A stretch of DNA of 64,000 nt. It comes from Paramacrobiotus metropolitanus. Its lineage: Eukaryota > Tardigrada > Eutardigrada > Parachela > Macrobiotidae. The stretch's first letter is position 1; every line of letters begins with the position of its first letter. Shown in pieces: positions 13,395 through 25,173 of this stretch. The DNA lies in the NCBI RefSeq assembly GCF_019649055.1, contig NW_026570271.1, positions 372,001 through 436,000 of the forward strand, read 5' to 3'. The notes under the pieces were generated by a model, which was not told where the DNA came from, did no database searches, and was given only the letters and a program-made list of their open reading frames with translations. The translations under genes and the position numbers were made by a program.

Positions 13395-14033
13395 TATTAG
13401 AATAGAATATTTAAAGATTTAGGTATATTATGAGTACCTCAGTTCGAGTTAGCACGTCAAACTGGAAGCCCTGCTGGCGGCGGCTATCACGGGAGCCCAG
13501 GTTCTAGGTCACCAGGAATTTCAGTTCGACTCACCATGTTAAATTGTATAAAATTCATTAAGAAAAATTCTCGGCGACCAAAAAGTCACTCAGCGACCCA
13601 AAGGTCATGGGACTCTTCGTTACAGAACTCACATGTCATTAATTAGAAACGCCGTCTAGCTTCGCTCGTCCGCTAAATAAAAGAAATGCTCGCTTCGCTC
13701 GCGTGCCTGATTACAAAATAGACTCAAATAATGTAATTTGTAAGTAGTACTTACGTGTGAACATAAAAACGTTCCATTTAGCTGAGAAAATGTGATGTGA
13801 TTTTTGTGTAAAGTGGGAGACTAAAACTATATCTAAAGTTCCCACAACAGCTTCCAGAGGTAGTGCTTGAAAAGTTGTTTTGGTCAAATTTTGCTCGCTC
13901 TGAACTTCTTCAAATTTTTGGATCGCCGAAATTCCCTTCCTTTTCTGACCACAGAAATTCCCTCCCTCTTTTTGACCACTCAAAATCCCTTCCTTTAATT
14001 TTCCCTCCCTCTTTTTGACCCTGGCCTACTTAA

Positions 14034-14456
14034 ACGGTTTTAAAAATAATCGGATCAGCTCATCATCTGCGCAAGTTACTAGTAGCTTTGTAGAAGTTTA
14101 TTAAAATGTGTGCACTTTTCATTCCGTACACTATCTTTTTGCACTATTCTGTAACGGTCAACATAAAACCAAAATAACATAAAACGTGGATTTTATTCTT
14201 ATTCATAGAAATAAAAACGGCAAGCAGAACATTCATGATTCAGATTATTGTTACATCTAAAGAATATACGAGTATGCAATCGAAATAAAAATGCTGTTCT
14301 AAGTGTCCATGAAGTTTGTGGATTTCATAAGTCGCGAAATGCGCTAAAAAAAACGGCATTTAAAAGGATTACGTAATTTAATGAAAGGTGAGTGGGCACT
14401 CACAGCGGGCAGCATGCTAGGTAAGCCTGGAAACAATTTAGGTTCAGCTATGGACT
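14034..14456. other. No gene recognised; 3' flank of Z2
   Basis: AT-rich spacer between the foldback element and the Z2 stop codon. The Z2 3' UTR should lie here, but no clear poly(A) signal was found. Confidence 0.4.
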
Positions 14457-14902
14457 TCACACCAATAAATCAGTGGACAGTTTAATGCAGTGCATGCTAC
14501 AGTCCTGCAGCGCATTTTGCGATTGATACTTAACAATGTGTGCACCCATCGTTGCCGGTTTTCGGGTTCTAAATTTACATCCTGTACAATATAAGAAAAC
14601 TCCTGCGAAACAAAGCTGTTCGTGTTCTTTGTCAGCCAAATGCAGAAGGAAGTCTTTCTCGTCATCCCAGTATAAACGGCAAGTCTGGCACTGATATCTT
14701 GCGCTACTGCATCTCATGGTCGCATTATCTGGCGGAAGCAAGGGCATTTCCGAAGCAGCGGCTACACATTCGTCCGGGGAAGCACTGGAGTATTGCAAAA
14801 TTTCTTCTTTCTTTTCTCTTTGGTCAGAGATAAGTTGCCCAGGTGTAATTCCTGTATCGAAGCCAACGTCCGGAATATCCATACCCTTCTGATTTTCCGC
14901 CA
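14457..14902 (-). CDS. Z2 exon 2: CxxC zinc-finger C-terminus
   Basis: The acceptor CAATTTAG|TGGCGG at 14902 matches exon 1 phase. The 147 residues contain finger 1, CQTC-x12-H-x5-H (H in KEHEQL), and finger 2, CTGC-x12-H, followed by further His residues near CSMHCIK. The linker DIPDVGFDTGI aligns with DIVDVGVDMNI of Z4 and DILEVDIEKDT of Z5. The intron is 1267 bp and holds a 33-bp palindrome at 15368-15400. Confidence 0.75.
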
Positions 14903-15367
14903 CTAAATTGCCACAAAATCTTGTGTTATGTTTGGATGTGCAAACCAGTTATTTGTAGAATATAAAACACTGACTCAATTTCTAAAGCATTTCTTGTTTT
15001 AAATTTAGGTTAAATGTCATAATTGATTGTATAAGACAAAAAGCCAATCAATATCTTTCCCTGTGCAGTGGGTACAGTAGCCCGTTAAGTTGTTGTTACG
15101 AAGCGATACATTCGCGTAATATGGATCAGCAAATCACAGAAAACAGGTGTGTGATTCGAACGTGAGCATGCTACTTCCTACCAAAAAAAAATAAATCACG
15201 TTCGGCGCCGAGTCGCCGAGTCGTTAACCACTGGGCAGGCACCTGCTACGTTATTGTTCCGGGTAGCACCATATCCGTCGTGTTAGAACACATTTTTATA
15301 TTTTTATGAGGAAACATACAAATAATAATACAGGTCTGCCCATGTATAATCTGTATTGTTATTAAAC

Positions 15368-15400
15368 TGCACAGTATGACCATGATGGTCATACTGTGCA
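15368..15400. repeat. Perfect 33-bp palindrome in the Z2 intron
   Basis: Arms of 16 bp (TGCACAGTATGACCAT and its complement) surround a single central G. It could form a hairpin or bind a dimeric protein. Confidence 0.85.
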
Positions 15401-16169
15401 CAAGAGATGTGGCGGAAATGACCCCGTGTACGGCGTTAATATTACATGTACATATATACGTTTAGTGACAAAAATTCAAAACAATTGTTTGTATTCATTT
15501 TGTGATTCTGTATCCAAAAGTCCAAAACATATAATTTTTATTTTCGCTCGAAAATCGTTTGTGTGCGCAGCATCTTTTTACCGGGACATGACGGATTAAA
15601 TTGGGCAATCGGCGTCAGGCAGCAAATGTTATGTTATTACGGGCCAATATTACCCAATATTCTCTAAAATTCGCTATTAAAGGCGTGGAAAACGTAATAG
15701 AGAATGGAATATGGAATTCAGATAAAGAAAATATAATTTCAGCAAAAACAATGTTGATATTTAGCAATTTTCTGCAGCTGTGAAGCAAATTTTAAGTTTT
15801 TTTAATTTTGATTCGTCACATCTCAGCAACCAGATATGTACTTACTTACAAGTGCACGGTAGTGAATACAGCTGTTTCCAGGACAATGTATGCACCTCCT
15901 GTGATTTTAGAGTACAGTAACTTTAAAAATAAAACAGTTCTGCTAAGGGTGTACAAAACCGAAATTTTTCTTTATTCAGGGCGATATCAGGAGCCAAACG
16001 CGGTTTAAAAATGGTTTTGGTAGCTAAAGCTACGGAGCCTTCACAGCGAAAGTTATCACAAATTAATACTAAACTCCAAAGCGAATGCCGCATATTTTCA
16101 AGTGTTTGGTGCGTGACAATAATCATGTTGTGAAAACAGAAGGAACGCTTCATTGCACAATGCACTCAC

Positions 16170-17133
16170 CGCTTCGATCTTGAGCAATGCCCGTTTCCTT
16201 CTGACACAGCCCTACATTCTCTGTGGGATATCCGCGTTGTCCATCATCCAGCAAAATACTAGCACCAGCCGCACGTGCTTCGCCTGGGGACTTTGACAGC
16301 AGCAAATCTTCGGCGAGTGGATCCAGCTGATGTCCAAATTCTTCTGGATTGCTTCTTTTTCCACAACACGAATTCGGTAGCAGCTGTAAATTATTCTGAT
16401 CCAGGATCATGGCAGTGTCATCATGATTATTATATCCTGTGGACTGCAACGCCGATCTTTTTGCCAATCGTGTTTTGGGAGGTAAACCGGCGTTCCTCAA
16501 TATGTTTTTCACCTTAAACTGCGAAGTTCTAACGCGATCTCTTATCGCTCGGAGAGACCAGCCCTGCTCGAATAGCTTGAGAACAGTCGGTCGCAATGCG
16601 TCGTACTTTTTTTGATTCCGTCCGCGAAAGGTCCTACCCGCTGCGAGCAAAAGTTGCTTGATGTAGTGGACAGACACACTGGTCTCCTGCATAATGTAAC
16701 AGCAAGTGTGACCTTCGTCGAACAAATCCAGGATTTTCTGTATGTCTTTAGGAGTCAGGGTATACACGTTCCGCGTCCTGCTAGTTTCTGTCCCTTTCTC
16801 TGATACGCTCTGCGATGTTTGGATGCTAGATGGCGAGCATGACTGGTCCAACAAGTACTGAACAGTTGTGGAACAGTTACTTGCAACCGCTGGTAAGTAA
16901 GTGCAGTTGATGACACTATTATTCCGTTTTCTAAACATGCCCGTCCTGCCGGCTGCGCACAAGATCTGCTTAATGTAGTAACGGGTCAAGTAAGTCTTGC
17001 GCATAATGTAGGAGGCAGTGTGACCTTTGTCGAATAAATCCACGATTTCTTGTTGTGCTGGGTCCTCGGCATTAAAACGCTGATCCCATCTTTGTTCCCA
17101 GTGTGGCTGCACCTCCTTTATTTCGGTTTGCAT
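16170..17133 (-). CDS. Z2 exon 1: triple HTH protein
   Basis: Closest relative of Z1. The frame is open above 17133 as far as about 17205 but has no ATG there, so I start at the ATG at 17133; an upstream exon is possible. HTH-like units lie at residues 28-64 (EIVDLFDKGHTASYIMRKT...AAGRTG), 131-168 (KILDLFDEGHTCCYIMQET...AAGRTF) and 177-216 (ALRPTVLKLFEQGWSLRAI...NAGL). The basic/aromatic start of the frame and the SCSPSS linker match the family. The donor AGCG|GTGAGT at 16170 is phase 1. Joined to 14902-14457 the product is about 469 residues. This is the best-preserved Z gene: three HTH units and both fingers are intact. Confidence 0.75.
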
Positions 17134-17209
17134 TTTTGGCACTGAGCGGCGACGGCGTTTGGTTTCGGTAGGGGATTGCCTGCACTGATGTTCCCAGAAT
17201 TTCAACAGC

Positions 17210-17745
17210 AGCAGAAATTTGCTGCTGTTTCAGTAGATATCCACTCTTCCCAGCACAGTTTACGTACATTGATCTACTGGCAAACCTGGTCAAATAAAAA
17301 ACCGCAATTATAATAAGATTGAACAAATTGCGATTTTCTTGGTTGATTAAAGAGAACTAGGGAAAACCTTACTGATTTTTATCTCAAAACCTTCTGCTCA
17401 GTTCTATACCAAAGGAATGCTGCGTATTACAATCAAACTTGTAGTAGTAAAGCACATTAATCTCTACGACATGCAATAGAATCATCATTGTACGGTATGC
17501 TGTAACTAAAAAAAGCTCAAAAAATTTTACGATTTCTGGTGAAAACGTTTTCAGTAAAACAGGCAAACTGAAGTTTCTAGAAAGTTGCGAAATCGAGTTA
17601 GCGTAAAAAGTCAATGCAACGGTCGGTCCAGACCGCACGACCGTAAGCAAACTGCGTGCACTCTGGAACCTTTCTGAAACCAGTCAGCCCAAACTACACA
17701 CAAACTAGGCATCAGAAATCTTAATTTTTTTTCTCACTCTTTTAT
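17210..17745. other. No gene recognised; upstream of Z2
   Basis: Probable 5' flank of Z2. The minus open frame 17650-17384 has no recognisable feature. Confidence 0.4.
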
Positions 17746-18422
17746 GGGAAGTGGGCCGGTACATGGTACCCAATTCGTGTACATGCACGAAAACGTACAC
17801 TTACGCGCACTCCCAAACATATTTTTGTTTCGATTTATGACATTCTGCAGCCAGGAGATTTGTGAACACTAGTGTGAAAACCGTTTGTGCGCGCAACATC
17901 CGGTTCGGGAGTTACGGCTGTTAAAAAATTCCAAAAAGTTTAAATGCATTCAGGTGTACCAAAAGTCTCATTATGGACCGATCTACCTCAAATTTTGCAT
18001 GTAAATGCGCATGTTAATGAAGATCGTTTTTACACCGATCCAGACTTCCATGACTTTTTTCAAATTTTAAAATGAATTGTAAAATTTGTTAAATTTTTTT
18101 AAAAATTTGAAAAACATGCTAGATCAGTGGATCGGTGTAAAAACGTTCTTCGTGGTAATGTGCATTTATGTGCAAAATTTGAGGGAGATCGGTCCATGAT
18201 GAGACATTTGGTTCACCTGAATGCATTTAAACTTTTTGGATTTTCTAACAGCCGTAACTTCCGAACCGGATATCGCGCGCACAAACGGTTATCCCACTAG
18301 TGTATACAAATCTTCTGGCTACAAAATGTCATAAACCGAAACAAAATGTGTTTGGGAGTGCGCGAAAGTGTAAGTTTTCGTGCATGTACACGAATTTGGT
18401 ACCATGTACCGGTCCACTTCCC
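17746..18422. mobile_element. Palindromic MITE, family A copy 2
   Basis: The whole 677 bp folds on itself: the ends GGGAAGTGGGCCGGTACATG and complement, then matching inner blocks with CGAAAGTGTAAG, GCGCGCACAAACGG and ATGCATTTAAACTTTTT. TTAA follows the right end (18423-18426); the left flank is TTAT. No coding capacity. Confidence 0.8.
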
Positions 18423-18622
18423 TTAAGCTGTAGGTCACCCGTTTTGAATTTGAACAAATCTCAAATTTGTCATAGCAACCTGCGAGCTGTAACGCAGTGC
18501 GCTGGTGGATGGGTTGCCTTATCATGACGCAGCACCGGAAGCAGGCGTGTCGCTTTTTTGCCTTAATAGTGCTGCCATGGTAACAGCTAAGCATTGTTCT
18601 CGGCATGTGGCTACGGCTGCCA

Positions 18623-18846
18623 CCCATTTCGCCTACGGGACATTTCGCCTAAAAATTTGTTTCGAATCATAAAATATTAACAGCTGAAAATTACAGAAAA
18701 AAAATTAACCTACGAAACCTAAGAAAACTTAAGAAAGCATGGAAATATAAGAAAAAAAAAGAAACCGCAAGAAAACGCTTTTGGTATTTGCGCTATTTAT
18801 GATTCGATTTGAATTTTTAGGCGAAATGTCCCGTAGGCGAAATGGG
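18623..18846. mobile_element. Small MITE with CCCATTTCGCC ends
   Basis: Terminal inverted repeats of about 45 bp start CCCATTTCGCCTACGGGACA and are nearly identical. The 130-bp middle is A-rich. No convincing target duplication was found. Confidence 0.7.
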
Positions 18847-18852
18847 ATGATA

Positions 18853-18907
18853 CGAGGTTCACCAGTGTGGTGCTGTAACCACTACAGCACCACACTGGTG
18901 AACCTCG
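18853..18907. repeat. Perfect 25-bp stem hairpin
   Basis: The arms 18853-18877 and 18883-18907 are perfect complements, starting CGAGGTTCACCAGTGTGGTG, with a 5-base loop ACCAC. It begins seven bases after the MITE end. Confidence 0.9.
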
Positions 18908-21900
18908 CATAATTATGTAATACACGAATTCTTACGCCGGCGTCCATCGATCGAGATTTATTGGGGCAACACGCGATTACCGTTCTCGGGACTATGAATA
19001 GAGAACCGATAATTTCATAGATTTAGCTGCTCTATTTAATTTGTTTTTGTTACAGCCTGGTTAATGGAAATGGCTTCGGCAAATAAAATATTAAGCAGTC
19101 TAACTATGTTGTGCTCATTGTGTACAAGGAAATATGCATTTAATACGCAAACTATAAGAAAAATACCATCTACCGCCTAAGTAATATAAAATTAGCAACG
19201 CTAATCAACAAAGTCCGGAAAGAGTATGCCTGTTCATAAATGCAGTCGTTCGGAGATCACCCTCACACTTTTAGTGGTACTATAACTGTCCATAAGAACA
19301 ACTAAAAGTGCAATGTAATTTCTTATCATACCTCTAGTTTTATCTGTGCATTGTAATTCTTATCATACCTCTGGTTTTATCTGCAGTCAGTTTTTATATG
19401 AGGAAAACCATCATCACATTTTCTCGTACTGCTGCTATAACGAAAGATCCACTCAAGGTGTTTAGAAATTGTTCGGAAGCAAGGATCTATAAAAACTCTT
19501 CATCATCTGGATGCTTATAATCTGCGTCGTCCTCCATATCAGAATCACCGTCTGGTCCTTATTTTTTTAATTCTTACATCATCGATTAACAATTACCTTT
19601 CCGTCTGCGAAATGATAGAAGACAGACACAGTACCTCGCATGCATAGTTTTAGTAGTTATTTCCGTGGACAATCCTATCAGTTTTTCGGCAGGACGCAGA
19701 AGAAAAAATAAAATAATATTCTTACGACGATATACGAGTACGACGTATATTAGAACGACTTCAATCAGTAAAGTATCAGCTGGGAGGCAGAAGATGATCC
19801 ATAGAAATGTGGTCGGGACATGAGAGCTTAAAAGTAATGCAGTGCATTTGGATGATTCTGTGTTTCAAGCTCAGCCCGGTGACTGCGTCACTGCAGAATA
19901 AGCGGTACTGTGCTACGAGTAATAAGAATAATCGGTCGCTTTCTCAAACATGAAAATTATCTGCAGCCGGCAAAGCGATACCAGTACGGCACTGTACGGA
20001 GGCAGCTGCGGTTTAATATCCGCACTCGCACCGACCTAGCTGCACCACAGACTGCAGTCGGTTTTTCATAAATATTGCCACGCAACACACCGTGTGTTGG
20101 CATCTTGCGTGGCAGTGTTTGTGTACTTGCTGTTTGAATTTTTACGTAGGAGTTACGGGACCGGCGTGTACGTGTGTTACACGGGTAGAAGCCAGGACAG
20201 GACAGGTTTGTACGTGTGTTACACACGTACAAGTCTGTCTTGTAATTCCTCGTAAAGATGCAAATAGCAAGTACACCGCGCTAAGTCTGCGCTAACGTAA
20301 GAGCGGCGGCCATAAGCTACTTTTGTCACAATAACAAATTCGGTCCTCCCAATATGTGAGCTACTTCGATGTTTCTGGCATTCATTCAGGCAACTTCCAC
20401 TGGACCATCACACAACTTGGCACTAGATCCACCCTGCTGCAGTAGCAAACGTTTCTGAACGTGGCTACATAACAGACACACCCATTTCAGTAAAAACTGC
20501 ATTAAACACGAGATTACCAGCGGTTCTGTCATTTTGCGTCAACCGACAGAATGTCGTCAGAATGCCACTCTACATGGTATGCCGTTAACCCAGGAAAACC
20601 AGGTAAGAGAAGACATGGGAATTCGGACTGAAAACTTGAGTTTCGGATAAACAATTCAATTAAGAAGGAAACGGTTTTTTTAAAATTTCAGTGACCATAG
20701 GTCGAGCAGGGCAGGGCCATCTCGAGCTAACACGCATGGGATCCACGTTTCACCGACATGTTATCGAATAATTCGAAGGCAATTTATAACAATTGATAAA
20801 AAATTCGCACAAAAAATGCCGATAGCTCTCAGCTCGATAGATCTCAGCGAGTACTTGAACTTGAAGACAGATGCATTATAATTGTCATCGAGATGACCAG
20901 TGGTCAAGGAGATTTAAAAAAACGATAAATCACTGATATGCACCACCACAAAAGCGCTACTTCGATATTTCGCAACATTTGGTCACTTTTACTATGCGTT
21001 GTGGACGATTGGTCATCGGCCTCGATGAGGATCCCAGTTTGAGCAACGTTTACAGCGAAACTAGTACTATATTGGGTTATGCAACTGAATGGAAAACAGA
21101 AAGCTTGGCTGGGATGATCGCCATCGTTAATTGACCGGTGGCCAAATCTTTAAACGTTTTATATAAATGACCAACTGGTTAGAAATACCGGAGTGTCGCA
21201 TAGAAGGGTCGGCAATGTTTTGCTAAAAAAAACCATTACTTACTATACTCGTACAAAACAATAAAATTTACTATTCAGAAAGGAAGACAGGGCTTCTCCT
21301 TGCCGGCGTGCGCTAGGTGGCATTTACTAAACAATATCAACCGTCCAAAATGTGTGGGACTGATGGTTTGTACTTGTACTTTGCACTTTACATTTATGTC
21401 TGACCATGAGTCGGCACCGCTGCTGGCTAATGCCTAATTGCTCATATTGACGCTTGGCCTTACTGCGAAATGCTGTCTACTGCTGTATTCACCGGTTTTG
21501 CACGGATTGATTTTTAAAGCTTAGAAGGGCTTGTGAACCGGAAGATACGAATGCAAGGGCAGAAGCTTAACTAACAGAGAATAAACGCAACGTTAGTAAC
21601 GTTTACAGGATTTCTCGCTCATTACAACAGTTCGAATAAAAATAAATATGCAAAGAATATACGAATTTTTTCAGGAACTGGCTGTAGCTGGGTTGCCAGT
21701 TTTATGGCAGTAAATGTAACGTCCACACAATCATACTTATGCAGATGCATTGTGCAAGCTTCTGAATCTACTGCCTGGCATGAGTGCACTCCGAAGCTCC
21801 TACAATGCATATTTTGCAGCCGTTACTATTGCTACTACCGCATGTGCAGAGTAGTACATGCGGTATTCATAGTACTTACATAGATGCTATAGTAACGGCC

Positions 21901-22044
21901 GCAAAGGTAGTCGCTAATGCTATAGTAACCTGTGCTAAGTGCGATTTTTATTGTACTTCATACTGATAAAGGTCTAAGTCGGCGTTGTCAGTTTATTTCT
22001 TGCAAACTCTAAACTGCATGTTCATATGGTTCATATAAGTGAAC
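18908..22044. other. No gene recognised
   Basis: No family member and no convincing exon on either strand. An imperfect inverted repeat lies near 21820-21900 (CCGTTACTATTGC...GCTATAGTAACGG), and a repeated GTACGTGTGTTACAC motif near 20166-20230. Confidence 0.4.
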
Positions 22045-22198
22045 AGATTTGCACTAACTCGATTTATCGATGATAGTAACTGTTAATATCGGGGACGCCG
22101 CATCCGGGAGCGAAGTATATTAGCTATGCGCCCCTATTACCGAATGGGCTATTCATATCACGTTGCAAAAATTACATCCCATTCCTCTTGCCCACGAA

Positions 22199-22204
22199 TT
22201 TATT
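22199..22204 (-). terminator. Poly(A) signal AATAAA of U1
   Basis: AATAAA on the minus strand about 50 bases after the U1 stop, inside the conserved block CACGAATTTATTGT that is also found after U2. Confidence 0.6.
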
Positions 22205-22249
22205 GTATTTAACTTCAAACAGCAACAATATGAAATGAATGCTACAATT

Positions 22250-23734
22250 TTAAAACGGAATGCCGTTCATCTCCTCTAGATCGTCTCTGATCGGACAATT
22301 CAATTTGACCCGTAACAGCTCAGCCTCTGCAGCCGAGAGCTTCATTACGCCCACTGCCGGCTTTGTCATTTCATGGGAAAAACAACCGCTCTTTATTGGT
22401 GCCTTCGAAAGTATTTCTGTTTCAATAATCTTTTTCAGCCACTGCCGGAAACCGCCTTCGTCTTCGTAATCTGATGTTTCTGGGTTACACGACATTAATA
22501 AATCCAGAGCGAAGGCGCAGGAATATACAGCGCAGTTATTGGAACTGCTGGCTTGTTTTGGGACGGATGGTATGATTATGCTGACATCCTCGCTTTCTCC
22601 GCAAAGCGTCCATATCTGGAGCAATATCCACGGACTGGGCTTTAATCCCAGCGAATCGTACAGCGTGACAGCACGAGTATGTGGATCGATCCTCGCCGTA
22701 ACGAAGTGGTCTCTCATGTCAAACAGCGGTTGAATAATCGTTTTCCCATTTGCATAGTCGGCCCTTATGGTTTTCATAACCTCGTAGCCGGGTTGGCATC
22801 TTTGTACCCATAATGGGCTGAGAAAGCCAGTGAATGGTTTCGACGCTGTAATACTTCTTCGGGCCAACGCACAAAAAGCGGCAACCACTTTCGTATCGAT
22901 GTATTCACCCAGTGTTGATACGGCGCGGATATCAGATTGGTGTATGGCAAATTTTCCCGCCACGTATTTTACCAAGCGATTCCTTCCGCCCGTTTCCTTG
23001 TGATTCTCATCACAGCTTTTTTGCCTTTTCCCAGAAACATGGTGTAGTTCTTCGTCGGGCAAACTGTCAATGGTTATAACCGGGGGGCTCGTGAGACGTC
23101 GTTTGCTCGTGTTCATATACAGCTTTGTAGGTGGGGCATCGGGTGCTTCCGGTTTTTCCGAGTTTTGGGTTGCGTAAAATCCTAAATCACTCTCCGGGGC
23201 ATCGCGAACCAATTCGAATGGTGGCAAACTTCTCTCTGGTCTTTTGCCGCTTCCAATCTCTTTTGGTTCGACGTTCGCTGGCAAAAGCGTGGGCGTATCA
23301 TTGTCGTTTTTCGGTGGATCTGTCTGGCATGAAACCGTCGTCATTTTCGTCACCGGAATTACGCGAAACAAAACTCCTTGATTTAGATAGTCAAACGCCC
23401 GCTGCATCTGCTGCTGAATGAACAAGTTTTTGTTGGTATTGTGTGCTGCAGTTACAGACGAAAGGTAGTTTGGCAGAATTTTAGATATTTCGTTGAACTT
23501 CGCCGGTGAAAGATACAACTTCTTTTCGATTGATTCGTCTCCCTTGTTTTCGGCTTCCTGGCTTTCCTTGCATTCGTCCATATGCCCATCTAATGCATTC
23601 AACATGAGTTCGTCATTAAGGTCAACGTGCTCGGCATCGACCGCCCTTCGAACTTCAGGCTGGCAAACCGCGTTGAACTGTGTACCGCCAGGAGCAGCAC
23701 TTGTATCAGCGTCACGTAGTGCAGCCAAAGGTGC
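22250..23734 (-). CDS. U1 exon 7: Ulp1/SENP-like (C48) protease domain
   Basis: A 494-residue open last exon, 63-100 percent like U2 depending on region. The acceptor is TTTATAG|GCA at 23734, phase 0. The N-terminal half is acidic and Ser/Pro-rich with a short basic motif (TSKRR) and VITIDSLPDEEL. The C-terminal half is a C48 peptidase: His341 in RDHFVT, Asp358 in LYDSLG, Gln392 and Cys399 in PKQASSSNNCAVYSC, counted from the ATG at 23728. This matches the H-D-Q-C order of Ulp1/SENP, with Phe where Ulp1 usually has Trp after His. Known members cleave SUMO or related modifiers; the substrate here is unknown. The exon is intact although upstream exons of U1 are frameshifted, so its expression is doubtful. 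Confidence 0.8.
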   Translation of the reverse strand, partial: APLAALRDADTSAAPGGTQFNAVCQPEVRRAVDAEHVDLNDELMLNALDGHMDECKESQEAENKGDESIEKKLYLSPAKFNEISKILPNYLSSVTAAHNTNKNLFIQQQMQRAFDYLNQGVLFRVIPVTKMTTVSCQTDPPKNDNDTPTLLPANVEPKEIGSGKRPERSLPPFELVRDAPESDLGFYATQNSEKPEAPDAPPTKLYMNTSKRRLTSPPVITIDSLPDEELHHVSGKRQKSCDENHKETGGRNRLVKYVAGKFAIHQSDIRAVSTLGEYIDTKVVAAFCALARRSITASKPFTGFLSPLWVQRCQPGYEVMKTIRADYANGKTIIQPLFDMRDHFVTARIDPHTRAVTLYDSLGLKPSPWILLQIWTLCGESEDVSIIIPSVPKQASSSNNCAVYSCAFALDLLMSCNPETSDYEDEGGFRQWLKKIIETEILSKAPIKSGCFSHEMTKPAVGVMKLSAAEAELLRVKLNCPIRDDLEEMNGIPF

Positions 23735-23949
23735 CTATAAACACGTAGCAAGATTTCTTAATAAGTTGTTAAAACACTTACAAGATAACCATAGACATTA
23801 TCAGGAAACGTACAGCTAATAATAAACTAATCGGCCGTCTTTATACAGTTTACGAGTGTATTCATGAAAGGCACCACTCGTAGTGATTGCACAGCCTGAA
23901 TAGTCCAATAAAAGTATCGTGTTATATGGTAGTGGGCTTGCTCACTTAC

Positions 23950-24371
23950 ACCAGGCAACTGGGATATCGGAGATCCGTTGTGGCTGAAATCCCTCTCACA
24001 GACATCTTGATGAGATTTGACGTCCAACGGGAAACACGCATCGATGTGCTGCACTATTGCGTCGTAGGAGCATCCGTGTTCGCAAAGTTCCAGAATGGCG
24101 GACCACAACTCCCGGTACTGACTTCCGTCCGGGTCCATGGTCATTTGCCCCGCTTGCACGACCGGGTTTGGCAGCGCGTTGAGCGAATTGATGGATGGTG
24201 TAATAGGCGGCCGGCTGGACGTTTCACGCTGTTTGTTTTCTGGAGTACCGCAACGTGCCTCGCTCGGAGGTGAGAGCGGTCGTACGGTATCCGCTATATT
24301 CTCCAACATGGGGAGGTTGGGTGCAACACCGTCATATTCCTCGCTAACTGATCCCTCATAAAGATCGCTTT
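23950..24371 (-). CDS. U1 exon 6: linker with HTH-like unit
   Basis: The acceptor CATACTAG|AA at 24371 is phase 1 and the donor CCTGGT|GTAAGT at 23950 is phase 0; both match U2. About 140 open residues are rich in Pro, Ser and Glu and contain ITPSINSLNALPNP and an HTH-like stretch, ELWSAILELCEHGCSYDAIV. Open throughout. Confidence 0.6.
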
Positions 24372-24501
24372 CTAGTATGAGAACAGGCAAACAAATCAAC
24401 GCACATGGTGCAGTAAAACTTGATATTTTACCGTAACCCGCATTCGCTATGTGTACGAGTTATTTTTCAACTTGAATACAAAGCTCTACAAGCACACATA
24501 C

Positions 24502-24566
24502 CGTTCTGGCTATCCGTATTGTCTAGTTCTTCAATCGCATGAGTTTTCGACTCTTCTTCAGCTTCT
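24502..24566 (-). CDS. U1 exon 5 (65 bp)
   Basis: The acceptor TGTCACAG|A and donor AACG|GTATGT give 65 bp, exactly as in U2, with conserved ELDNTDSQNG. The phase goes from 2 to 1. Confidence 0.6.
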
Positions 24567-24691
24567 CTGTGACAAACCAACGAAGTGAACTTAAATGGCT
24601 TTTTTGGCTAATATTTAAAAAATGTTTTGATATGTAACAGTGGCAGCACGTCTGCGGTTGCGTCTTTGTTTAGCGCTGGTTTTTAACGAAC

Positions 24692-24898
24692 CTGGCTGGT
24701 TGAGACGGGGAATTGTTGGATGTTTCTGGACGATGACTTCGTGTACCGGGCGTAAGGATACTCCGCAAACGCTTCATCGTGAGACCGGTTGCCTTTGCCA
24801 TAGTGGATATGTCGTACTTTCCCCGGAAAAATCGTCACACGAAGTTATTTGCGGCTCGTCATGACTGCTGACCGCGGAAGAATTGTGGTCTTCCATTT
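24692..24898 (-). pseudogene. U1 exon 4, frameshifted
   Basis: The acceptor TTTCCAG|AA (24898) starts EMEDHNSSAVSSHDEP in phase 1. Near 24815-24825 it is one base shorter than U2 (GATTTTTCCGGGG against GATTTCTTGGGCGG), which leads to a stop at 24774. In the other frame the conserved DIS.MAKA.GL.MKR continues to a donor CAGCCAG|GTTCGT at 24692. Confidence 0.55.
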
Positions 24899-25173
24899 CT
24901 GGAAAGTACCAAGGTGATTGAGAATCGATGAATGTCTGCTGGCAGCGTAATTTCATTCCAGCTTTAGAAGACATGAAAAGTAATAAAGATTAGGCCTTTG
25001 CAAGAGCTCTAGAGTGCGTGAGACAGGTCGTGAGTATCATCAAAATTTTGGTGTTTATACGAAGATTTTGTCATGTGCCGTTGCCCTTGCATACATATCG
25101 TGCATTTCGCAAAAATAACTCGCTCACTGTACGGTTACTTGACAAAATAAGAGCAGCGCTTTAAAGAACATAC

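Larger units (their letters stand above)
11712..14027. mobile_element. Foldback element with about 0.55-kb terminal inverted repeats
   Basis: The left arm runs from 11712 to about 12285 and the right arm from about 13492 to 14027; they are near-identical inverted copies. The ends read AGGCCAGGGTCAAAAAG and the complement. A 6-bp duplication ACTTAA flanks it exactly (11706-11711 and 14028-14033). Each arm begins with repeated AGGGAGGGAA and TGGTCRAAAAG modules and contains GCGAGCGAAGCGAGC. The unique middle holds a nested MITE (12888-13394). No transposase is visible, so the superfamily is open. Open frames inside it (for example minus 13983-13711) are arm sequence, not genes. Confidence 0.85.
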
